Assembly (NCBI GenBank): GCA_023412175.1
Contig: JAEYOB010000468.1
Span: forward strand, 1 to 8,056
Length of the DNA: 8,056 nt
From: Pseudomonadota bacterium
Lineage (GTDB): Bacteria > Pseudomonadota > Alphaproteobacteria > Azospirillales > Azospirillaceae
Direction: 5' to 3'
Below, one piece after another: positions 1 to 6,304 of the stretch (the stretch's first letter is position 1; every line of letters starts with the position of its first letter). A program made the translations under genes and the position numbers. The notes beneath the pieces were generated by a model that saw only the letters and a list, made by a program, of their open reading frames with translations, did not search any database and was not told the origin of the DNA.

Positions 1-287
1 CCACACCGCCGTCGGGCAGCCCCTATGTGCCGGTGCAGGCGACCGACACCGCGCTGCCGACCGGCGGCGTGCGGGCCAGCCTCGCCCCGATGTCCCCCGC
101 GCTCTATGCCGAGTACCAGCCCGACTCCCCGGATGCGGACGCCGGCGGCTTGGTGGCGGCGCCCAACGTGGATCCGGCGCGGGAGACCGTGCAGCAGATG
201 GCCGCCGGCGCCGCCTACAAAGCCAACATCAAGGTGGCGCAGACCGCCGACGAGATGCTGAAGAGCGTCTTCGACATGAAGGCCTGA
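1..287 (+). CDS. Flagellar basal-body rod protein, FlgC-like (3' part; 5' end outside window)
   Basis: The reading frame is open from base 3 to the TGA at 285-287 and gives the last 94 residues of a protein that begins upstream of the window. The C-terminal half matches the conserved C-terminal domain of flagellar rod and hook proteins: VAAPNVDPARE, then AAYKANIKVAQTADEML. This is the usual VA(L/M)PNV...E...A.R.YQAN...L.TA..M pattern, with Lys replacing the common Gln in YQAN. The preceding YQPDSPDADAGG stretch corresponds to the FlgC-type Y.P..PDA...G segment just before that domain. FlgC proteins are about 135-145 residues and build the proximal rod of the flagellum. The usual partners flgB and fliE are not downstream; the next gene points the opposite way. 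This may therefore be the last gene of a flagellar operon or a stand-alone FlgC-like paralogue. Family assignment is solid; the exact subunit is less certain. Confidence 0.8.
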   Translation, partial: TPPSGSPYVPVQATDTALPTGGVRASLAPMSPALYAEYQPDSPDADAGGLVAAPNVDPARETVQQMAAGAAYKANIKVAQTADEMLKSVFDMKA

Positions 288-322
288 CGCAGCGCGGCCC
301 CTTTGCCGCGCTTCAGCGTCAG
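284..322. terminator. Hairpin between convergent genes, possible bidirectional terminator
   Basis: An inner stem of 8 bp (AGCGCGGC at 291-298 with GCCGCGCT at 305-312) closes a 6-nt loop. An outer stem of 7 bp (CTGACGC at 284-290 with GCGTCAG at 316-322) extends it across a 3-nt bulge (TCA at 313-315). The structure contains the stop codon of the FlgC-like gene and ends 1 nt from the stop of the ABC-F gene, so it is well placed to separate the two convergent transcripts. There is no T-run on either side, so classic Rho-independent termination is not proven; it could also protect mRNA 3' ends. Confidence 0.5.
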
Positions 323-323
323 A

Positions 324-1943
324 TCAGCTGCGCAGTCCGGGCGCCTCCTGCCCGGTGCGCGCCACGTATTCCGTATAGCCGCCGCCATACTGGTGAACGC
401 CCTCCGGCGTCAGTTCCAGCACCCGGTTGGACAGTGTCGCCAGGAAATGCCGGTCGTGCGACACGAACAGCATGGTGCCCTCATACGTGGCCAGCGCCTT
501 GATCAGCATCTGCTTGGTGTCGAGATCGAGATGGTTGGTCGGCTCGTCGAGCACCAGGAAATTCGGCGGGTTGAAAAGCATCATCGCCATCACGAGCCGG
601 GCCTTTTCCCCACCGGACAGGACGCGGCATTTCTTTTCCACGTCATCGCCGGAAAAGCCGAAACAGCCGGCCAGCGCCCGCAGCGATCCCTGGCCCGCCA
701 GCGGGAAGGCCCCCTCCAGCGACTCGAACACCGTGTTGTCGCCGTCAAGCAGTTCCATCGCGTGCTGGGAGAAATAGCCCATCTTGACGCTGCCGCCGAC
801 GGCGACGCTCCCGGCGTCCGGTTCGGTCGTGCCGGCAACCAGCTTCAGGAGCGTCGACTTGCCCGCGCCGTTGACCCCCATGACGCACCAGCGCTCCTTG
901 CGGCGGATCGTGAGGTCAAGCCCCTCATATATGGTCCGGCTGCCATAGCCCTTGTGCACGTTCTTCAGGACCGCGACATCCTCGCCCGAGCGCGGTGCCG
1001 GCGGAAAGTCGAACAGCACAGTCTGGCGGCGCTTCGGCGGCTCGACGCGCTCGATCTTGTCCAGCTTCTTCACCCGGCTCTGAACCTGGCTGGCGTGCGA
1101 GGCGCGGGCCTTGAAGCGCTCGATGAACTTCAGCTCCTTCGCCAGCATGGCCTGCTGCCGTTCGAACTGCGCCTGCTGCTGCTTCTCGTTCAGCGCCCGC
1201 TGCTGCTCGTAGAAGGCGTAATCGCCGGAGTAGCTGGTCAGCGACCCGCCGTCGATCTCGATGATCTTGGTGACGATCCGGTTCATGAACTCGCGGTCGT
1301 GCGAGGTCATCAGGAGAGCCCCTTCGTAACCCTTCAGGAAGCCCTCCAGCCAGATCAGGCTTTCGATGTCCAGGTGGTTGCTTGGCTCGTCGAGGAGCAT
1401 GGCGTCGGGCCGCATGAGCAGGATGCGGGCGAGCGCCACGCGCATCTTCCAGCCGCCCGACAGCGCCCCCACGTCCGCGTCCATCATCTCCTGGCTGAAG
1501 CTGAGCCCGGCGAGCACTTCCCGCGCCCGCCCCTCCAGCTCGTAGCCGCCCAGTTCCTCGAAGCGCGCCTGCACTTCGCCGTAGCGCTCGATGACCGCGT
1601 CCATGTCCGGGTGGTCGGGATCGCACATGGCGGCTTCGAGGCTGGCCAGTTCCGCCGCCACGGTGCTGACCGGCCCGGCCCCGTCCATCACCTCCGCGAC
1701 CGCGCTGCGGCCGGACATTTCGCCGACGTCCTGATTGAAGTAGCCGATCGAAACCTGCTTCTCGATCGAAACCTGCCCCGTGTCCGGCAGCTCCTCGCCC
1801 GTGATCATCCGGAACAGCGTCGTCTTGCCGGCACCGTTGGGACCGACGAGACCGATTTTCTCGCCCTTGTTCAGCGCTGCGGAAGCCTCGAGGAAAAGGA
1901 TGCGGTGGCTGTTCTGCTTGCTGATGTTCTCGAACCGGATCAT
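324..1943 (-). CDS. ABC-F family ATPase (ribosome-associated type, two ABC domains)
   Basis: A 539-residue soluble protein with two ATP-binding cassettes and no membrane segments, the ABC-F layout. Cassette 1 has Walker A GPNGAGKT (34-41), a Q-loop Gln near 71, signature LSGGW (161-165), Walker B MLLDEPSNHLD (182-192) and switch SHD (214-216). Cassette 2 has Walker A GVNGAGKS (356-363), signature LSGGE (442-446), Walker B LVLDEPTNHLD (463-473) and switch SHD (495-497). The charged, helical linker of about 80 residues (roughly 241-325, with FIERFKARASHASQVQSRVKKL written here only in part as FIERFKARASHA) is the P-site tRNA interaction motif region of ABC-F proteins. ABC-F members act on ribosomes in translation or antibiotic protection and are not transporters. 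Both catalytic Glu residues are present, so it should be an active ATPase. The linker looks closest to YheS/YbiT-type sequences, but the protein is shorter than YheS; I do not assign a subgroup. The ATG at 1943 is preceded by only a weak GGGA. It is a single-gene unit. Confidence 0.93.
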   Translation of the reverse strand: MIRFENISKQNSHRILFLEASAALNKGEKIGLVGPNGAGKTTLFRMITGEELPDTGQVSIEKQVSIGYFNQDVGEMSGRSAVAEVMDGAGPVSTVAAELASLEAAMCDPDHPDMDAVIERYGEVQARFEELGGYELEGRAREVLAGLSFSQEMMDADVGALSGGWKMRVALARILLMRPDAMLLDEPSNHLDIESLIWLEGFLKGYEGALLMTSHDREFMNRIVTKIIEIDGGSLTSYSGDYAFYEQQRALNEKQQQAQFERQQAMLAKELKFIERFKARASHASQVQSRVKKLDKIERVEPPKRRQTVLFDFPPAPRSGEDVAVLKNVHKGYGSRTIYEGLDLTIRRKERWCVMGVNGAGKSTLLKLVAGTTEPDAGSVAVGGSVKMGYFSQHAMELLDGDNTVFESLEGAFPLAGQGSLRALAGCFGFSGDDVEKKCRVLSGGEKARLVMAMMLFNPPNFLVLDEPTNHLDLDTKQMLIKALATYEGTMLFVSHDRHFLATLSNRVLELTPEGVHQYGGGYTEYVARTGQEAPGLRS

Positions 1944-2090
1944 GTGCTGCTGGATTCCCGTGGCGTGGTTGGCCCCTTATGCCACAGGATTCGCGACGCG
2001 ACAGAGCCCTGATCGATATGTTGCGAAAACGTCTCTCCGGGCCGGCAGGGGATCCGGGCATCGGCGAGCCCCACAGGCCGGAACGTGCCG

Positions 2091-2125
2091 AAAAGCAAGG
2101 CGCCCGATGAAAGCCATCGGGCGCC
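2091..2125 (-). terminator. Rho-independent terminator after the reductase/binding-protein unit
   Basis: On the minus strand a perfect 11-bp stem (GGCGCCCGATG pairing with CATCGGGCGCC, at 2125-2115 and 2109-2099) closes a 5-nt loop and is followed at once by TTGCTTTT (2098-2091). It lies 7 nt beyond the stop codon of the substrate-binding protein gene. GC-rich stem, short loop and T-rich tail are the complete intrinsic-terminator pattern. It isolates this unit from the ABC-F gene downstream, which must therefore have its own promoter in 1944-2090; I see no convincing promoter there. Confidence 0.9.
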
Positions 2126-2132
2126 GTCCGCA

Positions 2133-3353
2133 TCACTTCTTCGCGAGGGGACAGCCGCCCTGTTCGAGCGGACGGAAGGCTTCCGCGGCCGGAATCGTCT
2201 TCACGAGCTTGTAGAAGTCCCACGGGCCCTTGGACTCGTCAGGCTTCTTGACCTCGAAGAACAGCATGTCGTGCGTGGTGCGGCCGTCGATGCGCACCGC
2301 ACCCTTTCCGAACAGCGGGTCGTCGGTCGGCAGCTCCTTCATCTTCGCCACCACGGCCGCGCCGTCGGCCGTCCCGGCGGCCTTGACGGCCTTCAGGTAA
2401 TGCAGGGCGCCGGCGTAGACCCCGGCCTGGTTGCCGGTGGGCCGCCGGCCGTTCATCTTTGCGGCGAAGCGGTCGGCGAACGCCCGCGTGCCGGCGTTCA
2501 GGTCCCAGTAGAACGCCTCGGTGAGGTAGAGGCCCTGCGCCTCCTTGAGGCCCACCGCGTTCACGTCGGTGAGCTGCATCAGCAGCGCCGCCACACGCTG
2601 CCCGCCGCTGAGGATGCCGAACTCGGTGGCCTGCTTGACCGAGCTGATGGTGTCGCCGACGGCGTTGGCGAGGCCGATGATCTTGGCGCCGCTGCCCTGC
2701 GCCTGCAGCAGGTAGGACGAGAAGTCCGACGCGTTCGGCGGGTGGCGGACGCTGCCGACCACCGCGCCGCCCATGCCCTTGACCACCGCGGCCGCGTCGT
2801 TCTCCAACGCGTGGCCGAAGGCGTAGTCGGCGGTCAGGAAGTACCAGCTCTTGCCGCAGCCCTCGGTCACCGCCCGCGCCGTGCCGTTGGCGAGCGCCCA
2901 GGTGTCGTAGGTCCAGTGCACCGTGTTCGGCGAGCATTTCGGCCCGGTCAGCTCCGTCGTGCCGGGACCCGACGCGATGAAGACGGCCTTGGAGTTGCGC
3001 ATCACCTCGTTGACGGCCAGCGCCACCGACGAGAACGGCACGTCGAGGACGGCGTTGACCTGATCCTGCTCCAGCCAGCGGCGCGCCGTTGCGGCCCCGA
3101 TGTCCGGCTTGTTCTGGTGGTCGGCGTGGATGACCTCGATGGTGACGCCCGGCAGTTCCTTGGCGAAGTCCTCGGCGGCGAGCTGGGCGGCGACAAGCGA
3201 GCCCATGCCGGTCGAATCCGATGCGAAGCCGCCCATGTCGGTCAGCACCCCCAGCTTCACGCGGTTGCCGGCGATTTCCGCCGAAGCGGTGGCCGTCCCG
3301 GCCAGCAGGGCGGCCGCGCACGCCGCGGTGGCAAGGGTCAGATGCGCCTTCAT
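2133..3353 (-). CDS. ABC transporter substrate-binding protein, branched-chain amino acid (Peripla_BP_6) type
   Basis: A 406-residue secreted protein. Residues 1-25 form a Sec signal peptide: MKAH, an Ala/Leu-rich core, then an ASA cleavage site before Glu26. The mature part starts with VKLGVLTDMGGFASDSTG, the typical first strand and ligand loop of LivJ/Peripla_BP_6 receptors. It continues with IASGPGTTELTG, WYFLTADYAFG and the hinge-region KIIGLANAVGDT, all recognisable in this family. Members of this subfamily bind many ligands besides Leu/Ile/Val (aromatic acids, amides, short carboxylates), so the ligand cannot be read from sequence. Three Cys remain in the mature protein (GPKCSP, EGCGKS, GGCPLA), the first two possibly forming a disulfide. 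ATG at 3353 follows a strong GGAGG. No LivH/LivM/LivG/LivF partner is in the window, so it is an orphan receptor here. It lies 67 nt downstream of the HMG-CoA reductase gene on the same strand and ends at a strong terminator, so the two are probably co-transcribed. Confidence 0.9.
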   Translation of the reverse strand: MKAHLTLATAACAAALLAGTATASAEIAGNRVKLGVLTDMGGFASDSTGMGSLVAAQLAAEDFAKELPGVTIEVIHADHQNKPDIGAATARRWLEQDQVNAVLDVPFSSVALAVNEVMRNSKAVFIASGPGTTELTGPKCSPNTVHWTYDTWALANGTARAVTEGCGKSWYFLTADYAFGHALENDAAAVVKGMGGAVVGSVRHPPNASDFSSYLLQAQGSGAKIIGLANAVGDTISSVKQATEFGILSGGQRVAALLMQLTDVNAVGLKEAQGLYLTEAFYWDLNAGTRAFADRFAAKMNGRRPTGNQAGVYAGALHYLKAVKAAGTADGAAVVAKMKELPTDDPLFGKGAVRIDGRTTHDMLFFEVKKPDESKGPWDFYKLVKTIPAAEAFRPLEQGGCPLAKK

Positions 3354-3382
3354 GGTTTCCTCCGTCGTATCGTTTTGTCGTT

Positions 3383-3426
3383 GGTGCGTATCAGCCGGTG
3401 CGTATCAGCCGGGGTGCGTCTCAGCC
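3383..3426. repeat. 14-bp tandem repeat, three copies, at the reductase stop codon
   Basis: Two perfect adjacent copies of GGTGCGTATCAGCC (3383-3396 and 3397-3410) are followed, after an extra GG, by a third copy with one A-to-C change (3413-3426, GGTGCGTCTCAGCC). The third copy covers the TGA stop of the reductase gene (3421-3423 on the plus strand as TCA) and its last codons. The array fills most of the 67-nt gap before the binding-protein gene. It looks like duplication of the gene's 3' end by slippage, leaving the spacer longer. Confidence 0.85.
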
Positions 3427-4701
3427 GGCCCGGCGCAGGTCCTGGAGGACCGCCTGGGCGACGTCCTGGCGGACCGTTCCGCGCTCCACCAGGATGCGGG
3501 CGACGCGCTCGATCTCGTCGCCGAGGGCGCCGGCCATCATCGCGATGTTCTGGGCGTGCAGGGCCATGTGCCCCTTCTGGATGCCGGTGGTCGCCAGCGC
3601 CTTGAGGGCGGAGAAGTTCTGAGCGAGACCAACCGCCGCGATGATGCGGGCCAGCCGCTCGGCGCTGGTGACGCCCAGTATCTTCAGGCTGGCGCGGGCG
3701 GTGGGGTGCACCTTGGTCGCCCCGCCGATCAGGCCGACCGCCATCGGAATCTCGATGGAGCCGCTGAGGTGGCCGTCCTTCATGCACTCGTACCGGGTCA
3801 GGCTGCCGTACTGCCCGGTCCGGGCGGCGTAGGCATGGGCACCGGCCTCGACCGCGCGGGTGTCGTTGCCGGTCGCCAGGACGACGGCGCTGATGCCGTT
3901 CATGATGCCCTTGTTGTGGGTCGCGGCGCGGTAGGGGTCGGCCGCGGCGAAGTGGTAGGCGCTGATGATGCCGTCGCGCACCGCCTCCCCGCCGATCTGG
4001 TCCAGCGGCCACACCGCGTGCGCCCGCGCCAGCCGGCGGTCGGCGAGGTTGGAGAGGATGCGCAGGTAGACGCGCCCGCCCGTCCAGTCGGCGATGTGCG
4101 GCGCCAGCGTTTCGGCCATGGTGTTGACCGCGTTGGCGCCCATGGCGTCGCGCGTGTCCACGATCAGGTGGGTGACGAGCATCGGGCCGCCCAGGCTGTC
4201 GAGCACCCGCACCTCGACGTCGCGGAAACCGCCGCCGAAGGTGAGCAGGACCGGGTCGCAAGCATCGCAGATTGCCTTGATGTCCTCGCGCCGCTCCAGG
4301 ATGCGCAGCCGCGCGGCGTGCGGGTCGGCCACCTCGACCGTCTGGATCTGGGCGATCATCAGCGTGCCGGACATGGAGGTCGTGAAGCCCCCCGCCTCGT
4401 AGCACTGCCGGGCGGCGTTGCACACCGCGGCGACCACCGAGGACTCCTCGGTCGCCATGGGGATCAGCGCATCCTCGCCGTCGATCCTCATGTTCGTGGC
4501 GATCCCTAAGGGGATGTTCATCGAACCGACGACGTTCTCGACGAGGCGGTCGGCCAGGTCGAGGTCCAGGCTCCCGGTGTTGGCCAGCCCCTCGGCGGTG
4601 GCGGGGTCGAGCCCGGCGAACGCGGCGACGATCTCCAGACGCTCCCGCGGGGACTTCCGATGGAACCCGGAAATGCGCGAGTTGCGGGTACTGTGGGACA
4701 A
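3421..4701 (-). CDS. mvaA: Hydroxymethylglutaryl-CoA reductase, class II (degradative type)
   Basis: A 426-residue cytosolic enzyme interconverting mevalonate and HMG-CoA, nearly the same length as Pseudomonas mevalonii MvaA (428). It shows ENVVG (55-59), the catalytic Glu in MATEES (Glu86, second of the pair), DAMGANAVNTMAE (185-197), catalytic Lys264 in THNKGIMNG, catalytic Asp280 in ATGND, and catalytic His378 in QKGHMALH near the C-terminal flap. The Lys-to-Asp spacing of 16 equals that of P. mevalonii. Asp149, just before GGG (156-158), aligns with P. mevalonii Asp146, linked there to preference for NAD(H) over NADP(H), so an NAD-dependent, mevalonate-oxidising enzyme is likely. It lacks the membrane anchor of class I enzymes. 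The start is TTG at 4701, chosen because GGAGGG sits 5 nt upstream and no in-frame ATG or GTG lies nearer. The usual partner HMG-CoA lyase (mvaB) is not in the window; the next gene is a periplasmic binding protein. Direction of the reaction in vivo is inferred. Confidence 0.93.
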   Translation of the reverse strand: MSHSTRNSRISGFHRKSPRERLEIVAAFAGLDPATAEGLANTGSLDLDLADRLVENVVGSMNIPLGIATNMRIDGEDALIPMATEESSVVAAVCNAARQCYEAGGFTTSMSGTLMIAQIQTVEVADPHAARLRILERREDIKAICDACDPVLLTFGGGFRDVEVRVLDSLGGPMLVTHLIVDTRDAMGANAVNTMAETLAPHIADWTGGRVYLRILSNLADRRLARAHAVWPLDQIGGEAVRDGIISAYHFAAADPYRAATHNKGIMNGISAVVLATGNDTRAVEAGAHAYAARTGQYGSLTRYECMKDGHLSGSIEIPMAVGLIGGATKVHPTARASLKILGVTSAERLARIIAAVGLAQNFSALKALATTGIQKGHMALHAQNIAMMAGALGDEIERVARILVERGTVRQDVAQAVLQDLRRAG

Positions 4702-4706
4702 GACGG

Positions 4707-4712
4707 CCCTCC
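4707..4712 (-). promoter_or_regulatory. Ribosome binding site fixing the TTG start of the reductase
   Basis: GGAGGG on the minus strand, 5 nt before the TTG at 4701-4699. It is a near-perfect Shine-Dalgarno match and is the main reason to accept the TTG start. Confidence 0.8.
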
Positions 4713-4733
4713 GGCATCTGCTTGGTTTTGCTG

Positions 4734-4762
4734 ATAATCCGCCTCACGGCAGGACACGCCAA
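4734..4762 (-). promoter_or_regulatory. Candidate sigma-70-type promoter for the reductase/binding-protein unit
   Basis: On the minus strand TTGGCG (4762-4757) as a -35 and GATTAT (4739-4734) as a -10 are separated by exactly 17 nt. The expected transcription start lies about 25-30 nt before the TTG codon, leaving room for the ribosome binding site. One GGGACAGTT element (4763-4771) abuts the upstream side of the -35, a place typical for an activator site. This is pattern matching only. Confidence 0.45.
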
Positions 4763-4824
4763 GGGACAGTTTGCGATATTCTCCGGTACACTGTACCAGT
4801 TCAGATACTGGGACAGTTGGGACC
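4763..4824. promoter_or_regulatory. Operator-like repeat cluster in the divergent region, probable MocR binding sites
   Basis: Several related elements occur between the divergent genes. GGTACA-C-TGTACC (4785-4797) is a perfect 13-bp palindrome. ACTG-TAC-CAGT (4790-4800) and ACTG-GGA-CAGT (4807-4817) are two palindromes of the same form placed 17 bp apart. GGGACAGTT occurs twice as a direct repeat (4763-4771 and 4810-4818), and a further GGGACC follows at 4819-4824. Another GGGACA lies inside the start of the reductase gene (4695-4700). MocR regulators usually bind such repeats in their own divergent promoter region, so self-regulation and control of the reductase are likely; this is inferred. 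A weak TTGCGA (4771-4776) could serve as -35 for the regulator gene, which would place the palindrome over its promoter. Confidence 0.55.
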
Positions 4825-4830
4825 GGTGCC

Positions 4831-4840
4831 GGGAAGGGGG
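4831..4840 (+). promoter_or_regulatory. Ribosome binding site fixing the ATG start of the MocR gene
   Basis: The purine run GGGAAGGGGG lies 5 nt before the ATG at 4846. It supports this start over an in-frame TTG at 4771, which would put coding sequence through the palindromes. Confidence 0.7.
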
Positions 4841-4845
4841 GCGCG

Positions 4846-6222
4846 ATGACGAGGGTCGACAGCATCGTCGGGAAGATCGCCGGCCTGATCGAGGACGGCC
4901 TGCTGAAGCCGGGCGAGCGGCTTCTGTCCGTCCGGGCCGGCGCGCTGGAACACGGCGTCTCCAAGAACACCATGGCGGAGGCGTACGACCGCCTCGTGGC
5001 GCTGGGCGCCCTGGAAGCCCGGCAGGGGTCCGGCTACTACGTCGCGCGCGTGCGGCGCCCGTCCGCCGAACGGCGGTCGTCGCATGTGGCCGAGGCGGTG
5101 GACTTCGTCTCGCTGCTCCGCGAACAGCTGGTGCAGAACTACGCCGTGCGCATCGGCGACGGCCGGCCGCCGCCGTCCTGGATGGAGCGGTTCGAGATGG
5201 GAAGCCACCTCCGCTTCATGTCCTCCTCCCGCGCCGCCGCCGCCGAGCATGGGTACGGCAACCCCTGGGGCTTCCTGCCGCTGCGGGAACGTCTGGCGCT
5301 CACGCTGGCGGAACGCTCCATCAAGGTATCGCCGGAACGGATCCTGCTGACCCAGGGCGCCAACCACGCCCTCGACCTCGTCGCCCGCCAGCTTCTGGAA
5401 CCCGGCGACACGGCGCTGGTGGACAGCCCCGGCTACTACCCGCTGTTCGGCAAGCTGAAACTCGCCAAGATCGAGATTGCCGGGGTCCGGCGGCTCGCCG
5501 ACGGCCCGGACCTTGACGAGCTGGCCGCCAAGGCGGCACGCCTCAAGCCGAAGGTCTTCTTCACGCAGTCACTGGCGCACAACCCGACCGGGGGATCCAT
5601 CACCCCGGCCTGCGCCTACCGGCTGCTGCAGATCGCCGAACAGCACGGGTTCCATGTCGTGGAGGACGACCCATTCGCCGACGTCCTGCCGGCCGCGAGC
5701 CCCCGGCTCGCCGCCCTCGACCAGCTCGACCGCGTGATCTACATAGGGACCTTCTCCAAGACCCTGTCGGCCAGCCTGCGCGTGGGCTACGTGGCGGCGA
5801 AGCCGGCGCTGATCAACACGCTGTGCGACCTGAAGATGCTGACCGTCGTCAGCACGTCGGACTACGTGGAGCGGATCGTCTACAGCGTCATCGCCAGCGG
5901 GCAATACCTGCGCCACCTCAGGAAGCTGAAGGCACGCATCGAGGCGGCCACCGACGAGGCGGTGAGTATCCTCGGGCAGGTCGGCATCCGGATGCCCATA
6001 CCGCCCGCCGGCGGGTATTACATCTGGGGGGAGCTTCCGCCGGGCATCGACGAGCTGGCCCTGGCCAGGAGCGCCGCCGAGAACGGCATCTTCCTTGCCC
6101 CCGGCTCGGTCTTCATCCCGGAGAAGGCGCTGTCCTCCCCGGCGATGCGCATCAACGTCGCCTACACCGGCGATCCCCGCTTCATCGAGTTCATGACGGG
6201 ATATCTGAGCCGCGGCCGCTGA
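4846..6222 (+). CDS. MocR-family transcriptional regulator (GntR winged helix fused to aminotransferase fold)
   Basis: A 458-residue protein. Residues about 5-70 form a GntR-type winged helix: GLLKPGERLLSVRA, then HGVSKNTMAEAYDRLVALG and the wing GSGYYVA. The rest is a fold-type I aminotransferase domain, giving the MocR architecture of GabR, TauR and PdxR. PLP-site features are present: NPTG (246-249), Asp274 of EDDPF for the pyridine nitrogen, and Lys305 in FSKTLSASLRVG for the Schiff base. Arg435 in MRINVAY is the carboxylate-binding Arg of aminotransferases, so an amino acid or amine bound as a PLP aldimine is a plausible signal. The position usually held by Tyr four residues into the EDDPY motif is Phe277, which fits a sensor rather than an efficient enzyme. 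It is divergent from the HMG-CoA reductase gene across 144 nt of repeats and lies upstream of the DUF1989 gene on the same strand. It probably controls both sides. The ligand is unknown. Confidence 0.92.
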   Translation: MTRVDSIVGKIAGLIEDGLLKPGERLLSVRAGALEHGVSKNTMAEAYDRLVALGALEARQGSGYYVARVRRPSAERRSSHVAEAVDFVSLLREQLVQNYAVRIGDGRPPPSWMERFEMGSHLRFMSSSRAAAAEHGYGNPWGFLPLRERLALTLAERSIKVSPERILLTQGANHALDLVARQLLEPGDTALVDSPGYYPLFGKLKLAKIEIAGVRRLADGPDLDELAAKAARLKPKVFFTQSLAHNPTGGSITPACAYRLLQIAEQHGFHVVEDDPFADVLPAASPRLAALDQLDRVIYIGTFSKTLSASLRVGYVAAKPALINTLCDLKMLTVVSTSDYVERIVYSVIASGQYLRHLRKLKARIEAATDEAVSILGQVGIRMPIPPAGGYYIWGELPPGIDELALARSAAENGIFLAPGSVFIPEKALSSPAMRINVAYTGDPRFIEFMTGYLSRGR

Positions 6223-6293
6223 GCATCGGTGCGGCAGGACGGGGCTCGCGCCGGTGGACGCGGTGCCCTACTCTGTTCCGACCAACCGGCACC

Positions 6294-6298
6294 GGAAG
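6294..6298 (+). promoter_or_regulatory. Ribosome binding site fixing the ATG start of the DUF1989 gene
   Basis: GGAAG with 6 nt before the ATG at 6305. It favours this start over the in-frame GTG at 6254, which lacks an equally placed site. Confidence 0.6.
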
Positions 6299-6304
6299 AG
6301 AACC

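Noticed and set aside
303..2012. Long open frame on the plus strand opposite the ABC-F gene (569 codons).
   Set aside because: Its translation is rich in Arg, His, Leu and Ala with no domain or motif, as expected for the antisense of a GC-rich gene. The minus strand carries complete, ordered ABC motifs.
1944..2090. Possible promoter for the ABC-F gene (minus-strand CTGTCG-17 nt-CATAAG).
   Set aside because: Only three of six -35 and four of six -10 positions match; this level is expected by chance, so it is not listed as a feature.
2085..3605. Long open frame on the plus strand opposite the substrate-binding protein gene (506 codons).
   Set aside because: Low-complexity Arg/Val/Gly-rich translation without motifs; the opposite strand encodes a signal peptide and a recognisable receptor and ends at a terminator.
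3100..4509. Long open frame on the plus strand opposite the reductase gene, and an overlapping minus-strand frame at 3350-4762.
   Set aside because: Both are shadows of the reductase gene: no family motifs, whereas the chosen frame contains all four catalytic residues of HMG-CoA reductase.
4771..4845. Upstream in-frame TTG at 4771 as start of the MocR gene (25 extra residues).
   Set aside because: It would place coding sequence through the palindromic operator region and has no suitable ribosome binding site; the ATG at 4846 has one and matches the usual MocR N-terminus.
6254..6304. Upstream in-frame GTG at 6254 as start of the DUF1989 gene.
   Set aside because: The ATG at 6305 has a well-spaced GGAAG; the extra 17 residues show nothing recognisable.
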